Source: Roseicitreum antarcticum
GTDB lineage: Bacteria > Pseudomonadota > Alphaproteobacteria > Rhodobacterales > Rhodobacteraceae
Assembly (NCBI RefSeq): GCF_014681765.1
Contig: NZ_CP061502.1
Coordinates: 124,001-188,000, forward strand
Length of the DNA: 64,000 bases
Direction of reading: 5' to 3'
The first letter of the stretch is position 1; every line of letters begins with the position of its first letter. This document shows, piece by piece, positions 60,098 to 64,000 of the stretch. The translations under genes and the position numbers were made by a program. Below the pieces are notes generated by a model, which was given only the letters and a program-made list of their open reading frames with translations, had not been told where the DNA came from and did not search any database.

Positions 60098-60342
60098 GCC
60101 TGATCGAGCGCTACCTGACCGACTGGGTTGGCTTGGCTATGCTGGCCGGTATCGCTGTCGGCACTTTGGCGCCTGTGTTGGTCGAGGCGGTCGCCGCCGC
60201 AGAGGTGGCGAGCGTCAACCTGGTGGTCGCGGTCCTGATCTGGGCGATTGTCTACCCAATGATGGCCGGTGACGACCCGGGGAGCCTGCGGGATGTGGTA
60301 CAGCAGCCAAAAGGCCTTGCCTTCCCGCTCTCCGTCAATTGA
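60094..60342 (+). pseudogene. Truncated Acr3 arsenite transporter
   Basis: Only the first 82 residues of an Acr3-type efflux protein (usually about 350): [29 protein letters not shown] and PKGLAFPLSVN, then a stop just where the third helix should begin. The sequence after the stop has no resemblance to Acr3, so the 3' part has been replaced. The overlap with arsJ shows an originally intact operon. Arsenite export would need a gene elsewhere. Confidence 0.85.
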
Positions 60343-60667
60343 GACACTACCCAGCTTTGGTGGGCCTTGCTTTGTCGCGGTATCGCAAATAAGCTGAAGC
60401 TGTTGGCTTGAAGTGCTTGCTTCACGGTCATCGAAACTGGTGGCCGGGCCCCTCTGGCGGAAGTGGCGGCGCTTTCGTGATGTCGGACACCGAATTATTT
60501 CCAGCCGTCTGGAACCAACTTCATCATGTCTGAAGCAGTGCTCTTCCATTGGAAGGCTTGGCACCATGTTGCGCCGGGCCAGTCCGTCGTTTGTCATCTA
60601 TGGCGCGTTCTACCACCCGTTTTGTTGAACAGCGGGTTCGGGTCCTTCGTGACCGGGGGAGGGCGCC
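60343..60667. other. Non-coding segment after acr3 truncation
   Basis: 325 bases with no gene that I recognise. The first part, where Acr3 would have continued, is a foreign junction; no IS inverted repeat could be identified. The end holds the ribosome site GGGGAGG of the next gene. Confidence 0.5.
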
Positions 60668-61633
60668 ATGCATAGTCTGCCGCTTTATCAGCTTACCGTC
60701 ATCGCCCTTGGGGCCATTGCCTTTGGCATCTGGCTGTTGATCAAAGGGGGCGACTGGACGGTGGATTCGGCGGTGGCCATCGCCGAGCGCTCGGGGCTTT
60801 CAAAGCTGTTCATCGCAGCCACGATTGTCGCCTTCGGCACATCCGCGCCCGAGTTGTTCACGTCGATCAATGCCAACCTGACAGGGTTTCCGGGCATCTC
60901 GGTCGGCAATGTCATGGGGTCCAACATCGCCAATGTGCTGTTGGTCCTGGGGGTTGCGGCGTTGATGGCCCCGATCGTTGTGGATCGAAAAGAGGTTCGG
61001 GTTGACACTCTGGTGATGATCGCCGCGACGATCATGATGTCGGTCGCGGTGGTGGCGGGTATTCTGCCCGTCTGGGGCGGTCTTGGAATGCTGGTGTGCA
61101 TCATCGGCTACATCCTCTATCAATACAGATCGAGCAAGATTGACGTTTATGAGGAGCCGGACGGGCAGGGGGGGCCGAACCCCTACCTTTTTGTTCTGCT
61201 GGGGATCGGCACGTTGCTTATCGGGTCAGAGGTGCTTGTGCAGGGTGCCGTCGCGGGAGGGCTCGCACTTGGCGTCCCTGAAGCGGTGATCGGGATGACC
61301 CTGATTGCGCTGGGGACGTCGCTGCCCGAGCTGACGGCCTGTGTGGCGGCTGCGCGTAAAGGTCAGTCAGAGATGATTGTCGGGGGGATTGTCGGATCGA
61401 ACATCTTCAACATCTTTTCGGTGATGGCGATCAGCGCGATGGTGCGCCCGCTGATCATCGAGCCGCGCTTTGCGCAGATTGATCTACCGGTGTTGGTTGT
61501 GGTGACAGCGGCATTCGCGTTTATCTTGTTGGCCTTTGGCCGCATTGGGCGGGTCGCGGGCGGCGTCATGGTTGCGGGATATGCGGCATTCACGCTGTTC
61601 CAGTATTGGGACACCCTGGCCTTGCTGTTCTAA
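60668..61633 (+). CDS. CaxA/YrbG-family Na+/Ca2+ exchanger
   Basis: A 321-residue inner-membrane antiporter with ten helices in two inverted halves. The two alpha repeats are IAATIVAFGTSAPELFTSI and GMTLIALGTSLPELTACVAA, with the acidic residues that bind Ca2+ or Na+; each is followed by NVMGSNIANVLLVLG and GGIVGSNIFNIFSV. Central acidic loop VYEEPDG. A strong GGGGAGG site precedes the ATG. Stands alone between the arsenic operon and a convergent ABC operon. Confidence 0.95.
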   Translation: MHSLPLYQLTVIALGAIAFGIWLLIKGGDWTVDSAVAIAERSGLSKLFIAATIVAFGTSAPELFTSINANLTGFPGISVGNVMGSNIANVLLVLGVAALMAPIVVDRKEVRVDTLVMIAATIMMSVAVVAGILPVWGGLGMLVCIIGYILYQYRSSKIDVYEEPDGQGGPNPYLFVLLGIGTLLIGSEVLVQGAVAGGLALGVPEAVIGMTLIALGTSLPELTACVAAARKGQSEMIVGGIVGSNIFNIFSVMAISAMVRPLIIEPRFAQIDLPVLVVVTAAFAFILLAFGRIGRVAGGVMVAGYAAFTLFQYWDTLALLF

Positions 61634-61678
61634 CCAGCGTGAGGGTGCTGGGTACATGTGGCCTGAATGGCCCGGACC

Positions 61679-61702
61679 CGCACCCTGCCATGCCAGGGTG
61701 CG
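61679..61702. terminator. Stem-loop between convergent genes
   Basis: CGCACCCTG (61679-61687) and CAGGGTGCG (61694-61702) form a perfect 9-base stem around CCATGC in the 97-base gap between the exchanger and the convergent ABC operon. Likely bidirectional terminator without a clear T-run. Confidence 0.6.
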
Positions 61703-61730
61703 CGATACGCGGAGCACTTCCGTTTTGTCG

Positions 61731-63353
61731 TTAGGAATTTGCCAGCAACAGCCGTGCTGCGCGCCGTTCTGCCTGGACATCCGGGTCGGGGTCCAGCCCC
61801 GCTGCCAGCAAGCGTTGGGTGTAGGGCATCGATGGGGCGTTGAAGATGTCCTGGGTTTTGCCCTGCTCGACGATGTGGCCCGCCTGCATCACCAGAACCC
61901 GGTCGGCAAAGTCGCGCACAACGGGCAGATCATGCGCGATGAAGATGAAGGACAGGCCCAGCCGGTCGCGCAATTCGCCCAAAAGGTCGATGACCTGCGC
62001 CTGAATCGACACGTCGAGCGCTGATACGGCCTCATCACAGATGATCATTTCCGGGTTGAGCGCGAGGGCGCGCGCAATGGCGATGCGCTGGCGTTGTCCG
62101 CCGGAAAACTGGTGGGGAAAGCGCGTGGCGTGGTCGGCGGTCAGGCCGACCTGTTCGAGCAGCGCCACCACCCGGTCGCGCCAGTGGCGGCGTTCCACGA
62201 TGCCGGGGTGAATAGCCCATGCTTCGGACACCAGTTCATGCACTGACATGCGCGGATTCAACGATTGTGTGGGGTCCTGAAACACCATCTGCATCTGGCG
62301 GCGCAGGCCCGTCATGTCGCGGCGCGACATGGTCAGAAGGTTGTCGCCTTTCCACAATACCTGACCGTGCGTGGCGTCTTCCAGCCGCAGCACAAGGCGG
62401 GCGACCGTGGATTTGCCCGACCCGCTTTCGCCCACGATGGCCAGTGTTTCGCCTTTCATCAGGTCAAAACTGATCCCTTTCAGCGCATCAAAACCCCCGT
62501 AGGATTTGGCGAGGTCACGACACGACAGGAGCGGTTCGCTGGCGGTACTTGGCTGGCGCAGTGCGCCTTTGCCGGGCGCAGCTGCGACCAGCTTACGGGT
62601 GTAGGGATGGCCGGGGGTGTGATAGATGGCGTGCGGCGTGCCGCTTTCGACGATCTTGCCCTTCTCCATCACCACCACCCGGTCGGCCACGTCGGCCACC
62701 ACACCCAGATCATGCGTGATCAGAACCAAACCCATGCCGGTTTCGGCTTGCAGGTCTTCCAGCAGGGTCAGAACTTCGGCCTGCACTGTTACATCCAGCG
62801 CGGTGGTTGGTTCATCGGCGATCAGTACATCGGGCTTGAGCGCCAGCGCCATGGCAATCATCAAACGCTGACGCTGGCCACCCGAAAACTGGTGGGGATA
62901 TTTCCGCAGCGCCTGGTCCGGCTCGGGGATGCCCACGCGTTTCACGAGGTCATGCGCGCGTGCCCATGCCTCGGATGCGGGTCGGTCATGTGCGGTCATG
63001 GATTCGGCGATCTGCCACCCGACGGTATAGACCGGGTTGAAGTGGCTCAACGGGTCCTGAAAGATCATGGCGATCCGCTTTCCATTGAGCGCGCGGCGGC
63101 GTTCGTTGGACAAGGTCAGCAGATCCTGACCATCGAACCAGATTTCCCCTTGGGTGATTTCGCCGGGGGGGCAGTCGATCAGGTTCATGATGGCCGCAGA
63201 GGATACGGATTTCCCCGAACCGGATTCGCCCAGAATGGCAAGCGTTTCGCCCCGGTCCAGATGCCATGACACGTTGTCGACGGCCTGTACCGGACCTTGC
63301 GCGGTATGAAAGCGCACTGACAGGTTGCACACTTCCAGAAGATGCTCAGGCAT
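61731..63353 (-). CDS. Peptide/nickel-type ABC ATPase, two fused domains
   Basis: A 540-residue protein with two complete ATPase domains, corresponding to fused DppD and DppF/OppF. First domain: [46 protein letters not shown]. Second domain: [46 protein letters not shown]. Each ends with the oligopeptide-type C-terminal extension ([22 protein letters not shown]). It overlaps the permease gene at 63346 by 8 bases and is the last gene of that operon in this direction. Confidence 0.95.
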   Translation of the reverse strand: MPEHLLEVCNLSVRFHTAQGPVQAVDNVSWHLDRGETLAILGESGSGKSVSSAAIMNLIDCPPGEITQGEIWFDGQDLLTLSNERRRALNGKRIAMIFQDPLSHFNPVYTVGWQIAESMTAHDRPASEAWARAHDLVKRVGIPEPDQALRKYPHQFSGGQRQRLMIAMALALKPDVLIADEPTTALDVTVQAEVLTLLEDLQAETGMGLVLITHDLGVVADVADRVVVMEKGKIVESGTPHAIYHTPGHPYTRKLVAAAPGKGALRQPSTASEPLLSCRDLAKSYGGFDALKGISFDLMKGETLAIVGESGSGKSTVARLVLRLEDATHGQVLWKGDNLLTMSRRDMTGLRRQMQMVFQDPTQSLNPRMSVHELVSEAWAIHPGIVERRHWRDRVVALLEQVGLTADHATRFPHQFSGGQRQRIAIARALALNPEMIICDEAVSALDVSIQAQVIDLLGELRDRLGLSFIFIAHDLPVVRDFADRVLVMQAGHIVEQGKTQDIFNAPSMPYTQRLLAAGLDPDPDVQAERRAARLLLANS

Positions 63354-64000
63354 TGCGCTTCTCCATTTCCAGGCGCCAGCGTTGGGTGGGGTCGAGGGCG
63401 ACGCGCATCCATGATGACAGCAGGTTCAGCGACATGGTTGTGAGGATGATCGCAAGCCCCGGCCAGAAAGCCAGCCACCATGCCGAGGTCAGGTAAGCCC
63501 GCCCCTGACTGACCATCAGGCCCCATGTGATTTCAGGGGGCTGAATGCCGATGCCCAGGAACGACAGCGCGCTTTCGGCCAGCATGACAAAGGCGAAATC
63601 AAGCGTGGCGATGGTGATCAGCGTGGGCAGCGTAACGGGCAGGATATGTTTGAAGATGATCCGCCTGCGCGACGCGCCCATGACCTGCGCGGCCTGAACG
63701 AACATGCGTTCACGCACTTCCAGCACCTCGGCGCGGGTGGTCCGCAGATACACCGGGATACGGGTGATCGCCAGTACAAGGACAAGGTTGGCGACCGATG
63801 GTTCCAGAATATACAAGACGATGACGGCCAGCAGCAACGAGGGGAACGACATGATCACATCGGCCAGCCGCAAGATGACCTCTGCCCAGATGCGCCCGGC
63901 ATAGCCCGCCAGAAGCCCCAGAAACGTGCCGATCGCCAGTGAACAGACAACTGCACCGGCCGCGATCATCAAGGTGTTCTGCGCGGCGACCACGATGCGC
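63346..64000 (-). CDS. DppC-like peptide ABC permease, 5' partial
   Basis: The C-terminal 217 residues of an oligopeptide/nickel-type inner-membrane permease. The frame stays open to the window end; the beginning of the gene is outside. It has four or five hydrophobic helices and the EAA loop MFVQAAQVMGASRRRIIFKH, then LPVTLPTLITIATLDFAFVMLAESALSFLGIGIQPP, typical of DppC. Overlaps the ATPase gene by 8 bases. The remaining subunits are expected beyond 64000. Confidence 0.9.
   Translation of the reverse strand, partial: RIVVAAQNTLMIAAGAVVCSLAIGTFLGLLAGYAGRIWAEVILRLADVIMSFPSLLLAVIVLYILEPSVANLVLVLAITRIPVYLRTTRAEVLEVRERMFVQAAQVMGASRRRIIFKHILPVTLPTLITIATLDFAFVMLAESALSFLGIGIQPPEITWGLMVSQGRAYLTSAWWLAFWPGLAIILTTMSLNLLSSWMRVALDPTQRWRLEMEKRNA

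Noticed and set aside
1-64000. tRNA, rRNA, riboswitch and CRISPR candidates
   Set aside because: No cloverleaf ending in CCA context, no rRNA-like stretch, no known aptamer and no regular repeat-spacer array were recognised by eye. A covariance-model scan would be decisive.

Overview
The window looks like part of a plasmid or chromid of a marine or saline alphaproteobacterium of the Rhodobacteraceae (roseobacter group). The GC content is high and the genes are tightly coupled, mostly by ATGA or GTGA overlaps. Transporters of the TRAP and ferric-type ABC classes are frequent. There is also a DnaA-like plasmid replicase beside parA and parB, with a nine-site cluster of palindromes built on CCTTATCCGCGGATAAGG. 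No rRNA, tRNA or CRISPR array was seen.

Layout. 1-7432: two RND efflux pumps, the first cut by the window edge, with a TetR regulator between them. 7462-9475: a GntR regulator carrying a coding minisatellite, then galactose mutarotase. 9706-14722: replication and partition module with the palindrome cluster and a RidA gene. 15217-23652: a response regulator / hybrid kinase / HAD phosphatase operon divergent from an AfuABC-type ABC importer. 23886-37850: an uptake and catabolic island with a LysR gene, RraA-like protein, LuxR solo, HpcH aldolase, iminopeptidase-like hydrolase, nitrilase-family amidase, alpha/beta hydrolase, a second ferric-type ABC importer, a GntR regulator and a TRAP transporter. 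A perfect 14-bp palindrome, TGCAAGATCTTGCA, occurs in two of its promoter regions, 7.6 kb apart.

37929-49821: an autoinducer-2 (AI-2) uptake and degradation cassette bounded by two direct copies of an IS5-type insertion-sequence end. It encodes LsrK, LsrR and LsrG homologues, but its binding protein resembles Vibrio LuxP rather than LsrB. It also has a single permease, a single-domain ATPase, an RbsD-type mutarotase, a class II aldolase and an LVIVD beta-propeller. This is the most unusual system in the window: a LuxP-class receptor that appears to feed an ABC importer and an internalising Lsr pathway instead of a LuxQ kinase.

49866-61633: redox and stress genes. These are a persulfide-dioxygenase-like enzyme, a 1-Cys peroxiredoxin, a divergent OxyR lacking the second redox cysteine, NsrR with a methyltransferase, a cyanide-insensitive-type bd oxidase with its small subunit and a DsrE-like exported protein, an arsenic operon (ArsR-ArsC fusion, GAPDH, ArsJ, truncated Acr3) and a Na+/Ca2+ exchanger. 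61731-64000: part of a peptide/nickel-type ABC transporter running off the window end.

All functions are read from sequence features and recalled family knowledge. No database search was run.
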